Below are positions 26,129-34,654 of a DNA stretch of 45,571 nt, piece by piece. The first letter of the stretch is position 1. Every line of letters starts with the position of its first letter. The notes under the pieces were generated by a model. It did not search any database. It worked only from the letters and a program-made list of their open reading frames with translations, and had not been told where the DNA came from. The DNA is from Microcoleus asticus IPMA8. GTDB taxonomy: Bacteria; Cyanobacteriota; Cyanobacteriia; Cyanobacteriales; Microcoleaceae. The DNA is taken from contig NZ_SRRZ01000056.1 of the NCBI RefSeq assembly GCF_013179805.1, positions 1-45,571 of the forward strand, read 5' to 3'. A program made the translations under genes and the position numbers.

Positions 26129-26160
26129 GATACCAGACTTCTTAAAAAAGTCGGGTATGT
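26129..26160. repeat. Diverged copy 2 of the AGATACCCGACTT hairpin
   Basis: AGATACCAGACTT and AAGTCGGGTATGT pair imperfectly around an A-rich loop, 16 bases after the stop of the DUF4351-type gene. The copy at 22386-22418 is in the same orientation. It could serve as that gene's terminator. Confidence 0.6.
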
Positions 26161-26235
26161 GGTTTTATATTTTTTTAGGTTGGCTTAGTTAGAACTATCT
26201 AATTTATCCATCGCTCAATTACCTCCCATTATGGG

Positions 26236-26889
26236 TCAAAAACTAGCAATTTTACTAGAGTTGGAATAGAAGCTTATATCTCTCGCTTTCATGGCTTTTT
26301 CAATCGCTTTAGGTAAAGCGGTAAGTTTCTCTGTATCAACATCTAAGTCACATGACCACCAACGTGGAACTAAACAACAATAGTGTTGAAAGATATGACA
26401 GTTACTACACCATTCCCATAAATCACCATTTAGAACGAATGTTACCCCTTGAATTTCTGTCTTAATGGGTTTTCCTCCTATGTAATACCAGCGACACAAA
26501 GCAGTAACTCTACAAACAGGACACGGTGCTGATAGATGGAGCGACGACTCTTGAGATGCCTGAAACACCTCTTGCCAAGCTGCTTTATGTTCAGATGGTA
26601 CTCCAGTCCAATTACCTTCCCTTGAGACGATGCCTTCGAGCCGAAAAACTATCTCTGCCCCTTTTTGTTGTGGATACCAACCTCGATCGAGGGCGTGTAA
26701 GATAGCTCTCCTTACCAACCAAGGTGAAATGATGTTACCGTACTCGACCCAGGTAATCATTCTCTGTCCTGGATTGTCCGCACACTCTACAACAATTGCC
26801 ATACCAGGTTCATCGTTCGGGTGGACAACCCAGCGGTATTCAACATCATTAACATTGATTAGCCTCGTGCCTTTTTTAGCAAGTGCCAT
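26236..26889 (-). CDS. Hypothetical protein with cysteine-pair motifs
   Basis: The 217-residue protein starts at ATG 26889, with GAGG eight bases upstream; a TTG three codons earlier is less likely. The N-terminus (MALAKKGTRLINVNDVEYRW) resembles a small family of bacterial proteins that begin with a 'G.R.I.V.G.EYRW' strand. The C-terminal half has CPVC (about residue 147) and CSNC (about 185), possibly one zinc ribbon, and a second Cys/Trp-rich patch (YCCLVPRWWSC). No enzyme motif is visible. It sits next to the insertion region with no partner on its strand. Function unknown. Confidence 0.6.
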   Translation of the reverse strand: MALAKKGTRLINVNDVEYRWVVHPNDEPGMAIVVECADNPGQRMITWVEYGNIISPWLVRRAILHALDRGWYPQQKGAEIVFRLEGIVSREGNWTGVPSEHKAAWQEVFQASQESSLHLSAPCPVCRVTALCRWYYIGGKPIKTEIQGVTFVLNGDLWEWCSNCHIFQHYCCLVPRWWSCDLDVDTEKLTALPKAIEKAMKARDISFYSNSSKIASF

Positions 26890-27080
26890 AAACCTCAAAT
26901 ACTGTACGTGTATTCGTCGGATATTTTACCGCAGACTTTCGATCGATCGCCCTGACGCAGCATAAACTTAAGCTCGATCGCCCCCAACAAACCGATCGCA
27001 ATCCAATTACTACCGGATCGTCGCTCAAAGTACCCGAGATCGACTACAGTAAACACAAAATATTATTGGCGGTGATTTGA

Positions 27081-28262
27081 GTGATTGAGACTTTAGCAAC
27101 AGGAATCGCAGCAGCCGGTTCGCTGCTAGCATTGGGCGGATTGGGCCTAGAGTTGAACTATCGCCGGACTGGGAGTGCAAATAAACTAGAACTAACAGCC
27201 GGAGAATGGCACTTAGCCATCTCCGAACCCAACCGCTATCTTTTAGTCGGGGAAATGGAGTTCCGCAACCTGACACAGCGCTTTGAGATTATGTTGCCGG
27301 AAGTGCGGGCACAGGTGAAACTGCTGTCAGACGGAAGTTTGGATGGCGTTACTTCCCAGACAAAGGTGATTCCGTGCCACAAAGAGGCAGCAGCCAGAGC
27401 AGACGATTACTGGTTCGGCTATATTGTTAAAGCCCAAAAAAACACGAAAATTAAAGTTTCTGTAGACATTCAAGGGCAAGATTTAACCAAATTGCAGTCA
27501 GCTTGGGTGCAAGTACACTTCGTCACCTACGGCCCCGGCGGGCGCATCCCCAAAGTCCGTAACGTAGTAGTCCCGCTGCAATTTCCGAACTCGGACACCG
27601 TACCCACAGCCAGAAATGTCGGAGTTGCAGAAGTCTTGCCGATTCGCACTCACATACTGGCGGAACTGGACAATCCCGTAGAAATTGTCAAGCGGTACGT
27701 GCTGCCGCGCGCCCAGAAAGGCGATATTGTCGCCCTGGCAGAAACTCCCCTAGCTTTGATGCAGGGACGCTACCGCCATCCCAGCGAAGTCAAACCCGGA
27801 TGGGCGGCAAAGCGAGTGTGCTTGTTTTTCTTGCCCACGTCGAGTTTGGCCACGGCTTGCGGAATGCAGACGTTGGTGGATGTAGTTGGGCCTTGGCGGG
27901 TAGTCGCGGCATTTGCGATCGGCGCTGTGGCCAAAATATTTGGCAAACCGGGAGTCTTTTACCAACTAGCAGGCGAACAAGCCAGGCTGATCGACGACGT
28001 TACCGGGACTTTGCCGCCCTTCGACCAATTTATTGTCCTCGGCCCGGACAATCCCCAGCAAGTTGTAGAAGAAATTCAACGAGAAACCGGACTTGCGGCG
28101 GCGATCGTAGACGCTAATGACTTGAAAGCAGTTAAGATATTAGCAGCGACCTCCGATTTATCGGTAACATTTTTAGAGCAAGCCTTGCGCAGCAACCCCG
28201 CTGGGAATGCTGACGAGCGCACACCGGTCGTTTTAATTCGACCTCTGCCACAAAAATCTTGA
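27081..28262 (+). CDS. CofE-like (F420-0:gamma-glutamyl ligase family) protein
   Basis: The 393-residue protein has an N-terminal membrane anchor (TLATGIAAAGSLLALGGLGL), then a cyanobacteria-specific beta-rich region to about residue 190. A C-terminal CofE-like domain follows: PIRTHILAELDNPVEIVKRY, KGDIVALAETPLALMQGRY, FIVLGPDNPQQVVEEIQRET and GLAAAIVDANDLKAVKILA. The classical enzyme adds glutamate to coenzyme F420, which most cyanobacteria do not make, so the substrate is probably different. The start is GTG 27081. It precedes the GNAT-ruvX cluster on the same strand, 191 bases away. Confidence 0.75.
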   Translation: MIETLATGIAAAGSLLALGGLGLELNYRRTGSANKLELTAGEWHLAISEPNRYLLVGEMEFRNLTQRFEIMLPEVRAQVKLLSDGSLDGVTSQTKVIPCHKEAAARADDYWFGYIVKAQKNTKIKVSVDIQGQDLTKLQSAWVQVHFVTYGPGGRIPKVRNVVVPLQFPNSDTVPTARNVGVAEVLPIRTHILAELDNPVEIVKRYVLPRAQKGDIVALAETPLALMQGRYRHPSEVKPGWAAKRVCLFFLPTSSLATACGMQTLVDVVGPWRVVAAFAIGAVAKIFGKPGVFYQLAGEQARLIDDVTGTLPPFDQFIVLGPDNPQQVVEEIQRETGLAAAIVDANDLKAVKILAATSDLSVTFLEQALRSNPAGNADERTPVVLIRPLPQKS

Positions 28263-28453
28263 GTTGAAAACAGAAAATTAAAAATTCAAAAAGATGATTT
28301 GAAATTTTTAATTTTCGATCGATCGAGAAAGGGAGAAGAATCAAAAGTTCTAAGTTTTGAACTCAAAATATACGCTTTCAAAACTCAAAACTTCTCTAAC
28401 TCTTCCCCTTTCTGAATTTTTATTTTTAAATTTCCATTCCCCACTTTCCTGCT

Positions 28454-29782
28454 ATGACTTCATTTCCCTCCCAAAACCAAAACCAGGTTGTGATTCGCCC
28501 GTTTCAGTATCGCGACATCGAGGTGATGGAACAACTGTGCGCGGAAACAGCCGAAGAGCCAGAAAACCGCAAGGGCGGAAGCTGCGACCTGGTACTAGGT
28601 AGAAAGTTGCAGCAGATTCGCCGCTGGTACGGACTGCTAAAGATTTTTAGCTGGTTTCCCAACCCTTGTCAGTCTCTGTTCCGGGCCCACGTTGCCGAAG
28701 AAGAGGGGAGCGTTAAGGGCATAATTCAGATTTCTCCTTTCAACCGCACCCGCAGCACTTGGCGGATCGATCGCATAGGAGTAGACCCGGAAGCCCGCAG
28801 CAAAGGAATTGGTTCCATGCTGCTGCGCTACTGCTTTGAGGCAGTCTGGGAGGCGCGGACGTGGCTGTTGGAGGTGAATGTCGGCGACAAAACTTCCTTG
28901 GCTTTGTATCGGCAGAACGGGTTTCAGCCTTTGGCCCAGATGACATACTGGACGATCGCCCCAGAACGCCTTCAAGAAATGGCAAACTCGACGCCAGATT
29001 TGCCCAACCTGCTGCCTGTTAGCAACGCCGACGCTCAGTTGCTCTACCAACTGGATACCGCCTCTATGCCGCCGCTGGTGCGCCAAGTATTCGATCGCCA
29101 CATTCAAGATTTCAAAACCAGTTTTTTCGGCGCTTTAGTCGAAGGTGCCAGACAGTGGCTGGGCAAAACCGAGGTAGTCAGCGGCTACGTGTTTGAACCC
29201 CAGCGCAAAGCCGCGATCGGCTATTTTCAGGTGCAGCTATCCCGCAACGGCCACCAACCGCACGTCGCCCAGTTGACGGTACACCCGGCCTACACTTGGC
29301 TGTACCCGGAACTACTGTCCCAGATGGCGCGCCTCGTTCAAGATTTCCCGGTTCAAAGCCTGCAACTGGCTTCCGCTGACTATCAGCCGGAACGGGAAGC
29401 TTATTTAGAGCAATTTGGAGCAGTGCGCGTGGAACACAGTTTGCTGATGTCTAGATCGGTGTGGCACAAATTGCGCGAGTCCAAGTTGGTCTCTCTCGAA
29501 GGACTCCAGCTATCAGAAATGTTGCAAAGCTTCCAGCCAACTCGCAAACCCGTACCGGGCCGGATGTCCTGGCTCGGCCCGATGGCTGGGGAAGCGACAG
29601 CAGGGCCCCCGTCCTGTGAGATTAAACCCCTGTTGGCTGACTCAGGAAACAGCCAAACAAATCAAGTTAACCCCTTGAACTTCCAGAATTCCGAATCAGC
29701 AGCAACAGATAGCAGCATTTTGCCTCTAAAATTGCCTGAATTGCCTCTAGACGGAGGCTGGCCCGGAGAACTCAATTCTTAA
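28454..29782 (+). CDS. GNAT family N-acetyltransferase with C-terminal extension
   Basis: The 442-residue protein has an N-terminal GNAT fold (about residues 12-170). The acetyl-CoA loop is IGVDPEARSKGIGSMLLRYC (the R/Q-x-x-G-x-G/A type), followed by LEVNVGDKTSLALYRQNGFQ, the typical strand 5-helix 4 block. A second, GNAT-like half follows: YFQVQLSRNGHQPHVAQLTV, then HPAYTWLYPELLSQMARLV. The final 90 residues are low-complexity and probably disordered. Substrate unknown. It stands before ruvX in what appears to be a conserved cyanobacterial gene order. Confidence 0.85.
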   Translation: MTSFPSQNQNQVVIRPFQYRDIEVMEQLCAETAEEPENRKGGSCDLVLGRKLQQIRRWYGLLKIFSWFPNPCQSLFRAHVAEEEGSVKGIIQISPFNRTRSTWRIDRIGVDPEARSKGIGSMLLRYCFEAVWEARTWLLEVNVGDKTSLALYRQNGFQPLAQMTYWTIAPERLQEMANSTPDLPNLLPVSNADAQLLYQLDTASMPPLVRQVFDRHIQDFKTSFFGALVEGARQWLGKTEVVSGYVFEPQRKAAIGYFQVQLSRNGHQPHVAQLTVHPAYTWLYPELLSQMARLVQDFPVQSLQLASADYQPEREAYLEQFGAVRVEHSLLMSRSVWHKLRESKLVSLEGLQLSEMLQSFQPTRKPVPGRMSWLGPMAGEATAGPPSCEIKPLLADSGNSQTNQVNPLNFQNSESAATDSSILPLKLPELPLDGGWPGELNS

Positions 29783-29790
29783 TAAGTGAA

Positions 29791-30037
29791 AGCAGAAGGT
29801 AGAAGGTAGAAGGCAGAAAAAAAGAAAATTAATCATCCAAGAAATTCCTTTTTTTCTGTCATAATCCCAAAATATCCCTTCTGCTTTTGATTGATATCAA
29901 CTTAAGATTACCTATATTCTTCTTGCTTTATTCTCTTCTTGCTTAGCGTTTTTCGCGTCTTCGCGGTTCGTTAAAGAAGATTATTTCCGCAAAAAACAGT
30001 AAATCTAAAATCTAAAATCTAAAATCTAAAATCTAAA
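29791..30037. repeat. Gap with AGAAGGT and (ATCTAAA)5 heptamer repeats
   Basis: The 260-base gap before ruvX starts with AGAAGGT/AGAAGGC units (29791-29816) and ends with five exact ATCTAAA units (30003-30037). The last unit is six bases from the ruvX ATG, in the place of a ribosome binding site. In between lies AT-rich DNA with no gene. Confidence 0.85.
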
Positions 30038-30042
30038 ATTGA

Positions 30043-30501
30043 ATGTCCAACGATAAATTATGGATTTCAGCTCTGGGATTGGATATCGGTCTCAAACGAG
30101 TCGGCATCGCCGGGTGTGACGGCACCGGTTTAATAGCTACGGGGATTACTACTCTAGTACGATCGTCCTTCGATCGAGACGTAGCTTATCTCAGAGAGCT
30201 CGTCCGAGAGCGGAGAGTGCAAATTTTGGTTGCAGGCTTGCCCTACTCCCTGAGCGGAGAATTGGGTGCTCAAGCCCGACAGGTGCAGAAATATGCTACT
30301 CGCATCGCCGCAGCCTTAGAACTCCCCCTAGAATACGTGGACGAGCGCCTGACTTCGGTTGAGGCAGAGGAATTGATGAAAGCACAAGGGATTTCGCTGT
30401 CGCAAAACAAGGGTTCGATCGATCGCAAAGCAGCGGCCCTGATTTTGCAGCAGTGGCTAGACGAACGGAGGCAAAATATCTGCGCCATTCCCAATCCTTG
30501 A
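30043..30501 (+). CDS. ruvX: Putative pre-16S rRNA nuclease / Holliday junction resolvase YqgF
   Basis: The 152-residue RNase H-like protein of the YqgF family processes the 5' end of 16S rRNA in bacteria. The first strand ISALGLDIGLKRVGIA carries catalytic Asp14. ILVAGLPYSLSGELG is the conserved V-G-L-P block, EYVDERLTSVEAEEL brings the conserved DER, and GSIDRKAAALILQQWL the last Asp. The length is standard. The heptamer repeat directly upstream leaves no normal Shine-Dalgarno sequence. Confidence 0.92.
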   Translation: MSNDKLWISALGLDIGLKRVGIAGCDGTGLIATGITTLVRSSFDRDVAYLRELVRERRVQILVAGLPYSLSGELGAQARQVQKYATRIAAALELPLEYVDERLTSVEAEELMKAQGISLSQNKGSIDRKAAALILQQWLDERRQNICAIPNP

Positions 30502-30617
30502 TAGCTTGTAACAGAGGCGTGATATCCTGGTTGTGCAAGTTTGCGAAGCACACCTGTAACCCTTGACAAACTGGAGAAAATTCTGCTGTACCCTCGGTAC
30601 TAAAGAAGCACAAAATC

Positions 30618-30728
30618 GTGATTTGTCCTCAGTGTCGCTTGCTGACTCGACTGAGATTTAAACGCTGCACTCCTCGCCTGTGGAAAAAGCCGCGAGTCTC
30701 GCGGTTTAAGCTTGTGGACTGGCGATAG
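30618..30728 (+). CDS. Possible 36-aa basic CPxC micro-protein
   Basis: A short frame from GTG 30618 reads VICPQCRLLTRLRFKRCTPR and then a basic tail to the stop at 30728. The CPQC pair recalls the first half of a zinc ribbon, but no second pair follows, so it may be a decayed gene. There is no clear ribosome binding site beyond AAAGAAG. It lies in the 315-base gap before the DUF3727 gene. Confidence 0.22.
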   Translation: MICPQCRLLTRLRFKRCTPRLWKKPRVSRFKLVDWR

Positions 30729-30816
30729 TCGCCCACTTAGCCAGAATATCGCCACGAAAATTCCCAATTGTCAAGCAAACGTTACTGAATTATTGACGGA
30801 AAATAAGATACACGCG

Positions 30817-31395
30817 ATGTCCTCATCCCCATACCGCAAAAAAGAGAATGGCAATTCCAACGAAGAGTCCGTCACCCTGACGGATGAAGTTGGGCGATCG
30901 CTGACTTGCAACATAGAATATTCTATGAACCTAGAAGGTCAAGAATACGCTTTGCTGCTTCCGATTGACTCACCCGTAGAAATTTTTACTTGGCAGGGAG
31001 ACGATACCGACGAAGCAGCAATTCCTGTAGAAGACGAGACCGAAATTGACAAAATTTTTGATACAGCTAAAGTTGTCCTGCAAGAGCAGAACTTGACCCT
31101 TCGACGCACGGCGGTGACGCTGACTGTGGTTGGCGAATTGCCGGAATTTCCCGAAGAGGATATGGCATCCGATGTCGATCCGGATGAGGAGTCCGAGTTC
31201 GAGGAGCTGATGTGGCTGACCAGCTTCTACCACGAAGAACAGGAATACGCCATTTATACGCCTCTCGACCCGTTCTTTATCTTGGCTAGAATGAATGACG
31301 ACGGCAAGCCAGAATTGCTCTCGGAAGAAGAGTTCCAAAGGCTGGAACCGATGTTGCCTATGCTGGAAGACCAGTTTTTTGACGAGCTTGATTAG
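30817..31395 (+). CDS. DUF3727 domain-containing protein
   Basis: The 192-residue acidic soluble protein contains an N-terminal DUF1292-like segment: VTLTDEVGRSLTCNIEYSMN and LEGQEYALLLPIDSPVEIF. A C-terminal half repeats the pattern (EEQEYAIYTPLDPFFILAR). Both features define the cyanobacteria/plastid DUF3727 family, whose function is not established. ATG 30817 (MSSSPYRKK) is chosen; an upstream GTG at 30712 would add a sequence unlike the family. Its place between ruvX and mltG fits a conserved gene neighbourhood. Confidence 0.85.
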   Translation: MSSSPYRKKENGNSNEESVTLTDEVGRSLTCNIEYSMNLEGQEYALLLPIDSPVEIFTWQGDDTDEAAIPVEDETEIDKIFDTAKVVLQEQNLTLRRTAVTLTVVGELPEFPEEDMASDVDPDEESEFEELMWLTSFYHEEQEYAIYTPLDPFFILARMNDDGKPELLSEEEFQRLEPMLPMLEDQFFDELD

Positions 31396-31642
31396 ATATT
31401 AATTGCAGGCAGAAGGTCTGACGGCAAAAAGCAGAATTTTTTACTATTTTATAAAAAAGTAAACTGCTCGCTCGATCGAATTTTTTCGAGATTGTGCCTT
31501 CAGCCTTTACGCTCGGGCTTTTGAATTGGGCCGCGTGAATTGAGTCTTTTAAATGGCTTGTATCCGTAACTTTTCGGTCATCAATCGCAGGTCATCAGTC
31601 ATTAGTCGCTAGTTAATCGCCACTTATCCAGGACAACGGACT

Positions 31643-32767
31643 ATGAATAAAGAACAAATGACAACAGGCAGCGCGCGCGAGGGCCGAAAAGGTACTCCGC
31701 AAGTCTCTAAATGGTTGTTTTATCTGGCGTTGCTGCCGGCAATCTGGGGGATTTGCGCTTGGCAGGGCTGGGCTTGGTGGAGCTGGGCTTCGGCGCCGCC
31801 TAAAATAGCTGAAACGTCAACTTCCCCGGCAGAGGATGCTGCTGTTTCTATCCAAATCCCGGAGGGTACTCCCAGTCAAAAAATCGGCCGGGATTTAGAG
31901 GCCGCAGGGTTGATTCGATCGAGCTCGGCATGGAATATGTGGGCCCGCTGGCTGACTCTGCAAAACCGCGAGGGAGGTTTTCAAGCAGGAACTTACCAAC
32001 TGTCGCCGACTCAGCCTCTGAGTGCAGTGGCTGATAAAATTTGGAAGGGCGAAGTTGTACAGCAGAGTTTCACGATTCCAGAAGGGTGGTCGCTGCAACA
32101 AATGAGCGCTTATTTTGAAGCGCAAGGTTTTTTCCCCGCTAAAGATTTTATTGCGGTGGCGAGTCAAGTTCCCTACGCTCAGTACCCTTGGCTGCCGAGC
32201 GGCTTACCTCATTTGGAAGGTTTTTTGTACCCGGATACTTATCAGCTAGACGGCGATGCAATTAGCCCGGAAGCTGTCATCAAGCAAATGCTCGGTCGTT
32301 TCGAGCAGTTGGCTTTGCCGATATATCAAAAGAATCAGAAGAATACTAAGCTGGATTTGAAAGAGTGGGTGACGCTGGCGAGCATTGTGGAAAAAGAGGC
32401 TGTAGTTGCTTCCGAGCGCAATCGCATTGCTGGAGTGTTTACCAGCCGCTTGAATAAAGGCATGAAGTTGGGGTCAGATCCGACTGTTGAATACGCCCTC
32501 GGCATCAGGCAAACTAAGGAAAAACCTCTGACTTTTAAGCAGGTGGAAACGCCTTCTCCCTACAATACTTATGTGAATGTAGGGCTGCCGCCAACTCCGA
32601 TCGCATCTCCGGGAATAGCAAGTTTGGAGGCGACTCTGAATCCAGAAAATACAGAATACCTGTATTTTATGGCGCGGTACGACGGCACTCACATTTTTAG
32701 CCGCACGCAGGCGGAACACGATGCTGCGATTGCTAAAGTTGACCAGCAGTTGCGATCGACCCAATAG
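31643..32767 (+). CDS. mltG: Endolytic murein transglycosylase
   Basis: The 374-residue inner-membrane enzyme cuts nascent peptidoglycan strands and so sets glycan length. A cytoplasmic N-terminus precedes one membrane helix (WLFYLALLPAIWGICAWQGW, about residues 24-43). A LysM-like subdomain (IQIPEGTPSQKIGRDLEAAG) and the YceG domain follow. The catalytic Glu is in LASIVEKEAV (about residue 251), and SDPTVEYALG, SPYNTYVNVGLPPTPIASPG and TGT-like HIFSRTQAEHDA are family signatures. It lies upstream of YqeG-type and proB genes on the same strand. Confidence 0.94.
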   Translation: MNKEQMTTGSAREGRKGTPQVSKWLFYLALLPAIWGICAWQGWAWWSWASAPPKIAETSTSPAEDAAVSIQIPEGTPSQKIGRDLEAAGLIRSSSAWNMWARWLTLQNREGGFQAGTYQLSPTQPLSAVADKIWKGEVVQQSFTIPEGWSLQQMSAYFEAQGFFPAKDFIAVASQVPYAQYPWLPSGLPHLEGFLYPDTYQLDGDAISPEAVIKQMLGRFEQLALPIYQKNQKNTKLDLKEWVTLASIVEKEAVVASERNRIAGVFTSRLNKGMKLGSDPTVEYALGIRQTKEKPLTFKQVETPSPYNTYVNVGLPPTPIASPGIASLEATLNPENTEYLYFMARYDGTHIFSRTQAEHDAAIAKVDQQLRSTQ

Positions 32768-32879
32768 ATAGGTAATGACTAATACAAAAGTAAAAAGTCA
32801 AAAGTAAGACAGCAAAAGCAATAATTATTCACTTTTGATTTTTTACTTTCTTAATCTTTAACTTCCAATTTCTTATTTC

Positions 32880-32906
32880 TCAATCTAAAACCTAAAATCT
32901 AAAATC
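32880..32906. repeat. Short ATCTAAA repeat
   Basis: AATCTAAAACCTAAAATCTAAAATC (three near-exact heptamers) ends four bases before the ATG at 32910. As at ruvX, the heptamers stand where the ribosome binding site would be expected. Confidence 0.8.
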
Positions 32907-32909
32907 ATT

Positions 32910-33431
32910 ATGACTTGGGGTAAAATACTACAGCCGGACTTAGTTCTAGGCGATTCAGTCATGAAGTTAACGGCTGAGATTCTGCAAAAATATAATATTA
33001 AAGGATTAGTTTTGGATGTGGACGAAACTCTCGTTCCCATTACAGCAATGAATGCTTCTCCTGAACTCACCTTGTGGGTGGAAGAAATAAAACCGGTGGT
33101 ATCGCTGTGGTTGGCGAGCAATAATGTAAACCAGATTCGGATCGGTCGGATTGCTGAGTCTTTGAATCTACCTTACATCACTGGTGCTGCTAAGCCGTCG
33201 CGCCGCAAGTTGCGAAGGGCTATTAGTGCGATGAATTTGCCGGTGGAACAGGTGGCGATGGTGGGCGATCGACTTTTTACTGATGTTTTAGCTGGCAATC
33301 GTTTGGGTATGTTCACTATTTTAGTGGAACCAATGGTTGATGCTGGCTATGCGCTTCGCAAGTATCCGGTGCGCTCTTTTGAAGTTTGGGTTTCTCAAGC
33401 TTTGGGGGCTACTCTGAAAATTAAAGATTAA
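32910..33431 (+). CDS. YqeG-family HAD IIIA-type phosphatase
   Basis: The 173-residue soluble HAD-superfamily protein has the nucleophile motif LVLDVDETLVP (Asp36 and Asp38), motif II LWLASNN, and motif III/IV Lys and acids in AKPSRRKLRRAISAM and VAMVGDRLFTDVLAGNRLGM. This matches the YqeG family, which includes a mitochondrial PGP phosphatase (GEP4) in eukaryotes. A role in phosphatidylglycerol synthesis is plausible but not shown for the bacterial group. The gene lies just before proB. Confidence 0.88.
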   Translation: MTWGKILQPDLVLGDSVMKLTAEILQKYNIKGLVLDVDETLVPITAMNASPELTLWVEEIKPVVSLWLASNNVNQIRIGRIAESLNLPYITGAAKPSRRKLRRAISAMNLPVEQVAMVGDRLFTDVLAGNRLGMFTILVEPMVDAGYALRKYPVRSFEVWVSQALGATLKIKD

Positions 33432-33433
33432 AT

Positions 33434-33536
33434 TGGGCATAGGGCATAGGGCATTGGGCATAGGGCATAGGGCATTGGTAACTAATGACAACAAACAACA
33501 GTCAACAGTCAACAGTCAACAGTCAACAGTCAACAA
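33434..33536. repeat. GGGCATA and CAACAGT heptamer tracts before proB
   Basis: Imperfect GGGCATA/GGGCATT units (33436-33477) are followed by CAACAGT repeated four times and more (33493-33536). The tract ends four bases before the proB ATG. In frame with proB it is open, so an automated call could extend proB by 36 residues of repeat-derived peptide. Confidence 0.88.
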
Positions 33537-33540
33537 ACCA

Positions 33541-34650
33541 ATGACTAAAACTATTGTTGTTAAAATAGGAACTTCGACGCTGACTCGATCGACTACGGGA
33601 AACTTAGCTCTTTCAACTATTGCTGCATTGGTCGAAATTTTAGCCGGTTTGCGGCAGCAAGGTCATCGAGTAGTTTTGGTTTCTTCGGGTGCGGTTGGGG
33701 TTGGCTGCGCGCGCTTGGGTTTGACGGAACGCCCGCGAAACATTGCTCTGAAACAGGCTGTGGCGGCCGTGGGCCAAGGGCGGCTGATGCGGGTGTACGA
33801 TGACTTGTTTACTACTCTGCAACAGCCGATCGCTCAAGTATTGCTCACCAGGCGCGATTTAGTGCAGCGTAACGGTTATGTTAATGCTTACAATACTTTT
33901 CAGCAACTGCTCAGATTGGGCGTGATTCCGATCGTCAATGAAAACGATACAGTAGCCGTAGACGAGCTCAAATTTGGCGATAACGACACGCTTTCGGCGC
34001 TGGTGGCGAGTTTGGTAGAAGCAGATTGGTTGTTCGTGCTCACAGATGTCGATCGACTGTATTCCGCCGATCCGCGCAGCAATCCCGACGCGCAGCCGAT
34101 CGCCCTAGTCCAAAGTATGGCACAGCTCACAGAATTTCAGGTGCAAACAGGAGATTCCCGCAGCGGTTGGGGAACCGGCGGAATGGTGACAAAAATTGAA
34201 GCCGCGAGAATAGCAACTGCATCGGGAGTGCGCACCGTCATCACTGACGGCTGCTTTCCTGGTAATATCGAGAAAATACTCAACGGAGAGTCGATCGGTA
34301 CTCAATTCGAGCCTCAACCGCGCCCTGTAAACGCTCGCAAGCACTGGATAGCTAACGTGCTAGTTCCGGCAGGAAAACTATATTTAGATGCGGGTGCTGT
34401 CAAGGCAATTTCCCACGGCGGAAAATCGCTTTTAGCTGCGGGTATTGCTCAAGTAGAAGGACAATTTCAAGCTGATGATTCCGTGCAGTTGTGCGACGCA
34501 ACAGGCAAGCAAATTGCTAGAGGACTTGTGAATTATAGCAGTTTAGAATTGAGACAAATCCAGGGCTGCAAGTCCGATAAAATTGCTGAGATTTTAGGCT
34601 ATGCGGGTGTAGAAACGGCGGTACACCGAGATAATTTAGTGATTGTTTAA
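33541..34650 (+). CDS. proB: Glutamate 5-kinase
   Basis: The enzyme phosphorylates glutamate in the first step of proline synthesis. The 369-residue protein starts MTKTIVVKIGTSTLTR (ATP loop). The amino-acid kinase domain has VVLVSSGAVGVGCARLGL (about residues 39-56), IPIVNENDTVAVDELKFGDN (glutamate site) and GTGGMVTKIEAARIATASGV. A C-terminal PUA domain (about 280-369) is present, as in the long ProB form that senses proline. The ATG at 33541 is used because everything upstream in frame is tandem repeat. Repeats occupy the normal ribosome-binding-site region. Confidence 0.95.
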   Translation: MTKTIVVKIGTSTLTRSTTGNLALSTIAALVEILAGLRQQGHRVVLVSSGAVGVGCARLGLTERPRNIALKQAVAAVGQGRLMRVYDDLFTTLQQPIAQVLLTRRDLVQRNGYVNAYNTFQQLLRLGVIPIVNENDTVAVDELKFGDNDTLSALVASLVEADWLFVLTDVDRLYSADPRSNPDAQPIALVQSMAQLTEFQVQTGDSRSGWGTGGMVTKIEAARIATASGVRTVITDGCFPGNIEKILNGESIGTQFEPQPRPVNARKHWIANVLVPAGKLYLDAGAVKAISHGGKSLLAAGIAQVEGQFQADDSVQLCDATGKQIARGLVNYSSLELRQIQGCKSDKIAEILGYAGVETAVHRDNLVIV

Positions 34651-34654
34651 ACTG

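Noticed and set aside
27025..27276. Minus-strand frame over the start of the CofE-like gene
   Set aside because: Overlaps the coding start and carries no family signature.
30712..30816. Upstream GTG start for the DUF3727 gene
   Set aside because: The added 35 residues do not resemble the family, and the ATG at 30817 gives the expected length.
33433..33540. N-terminal extension of proB
   Set aside because: The in-frame extension is a translation of heptamer repeats; the family start MTKTIVVKIGTS is at 33541.
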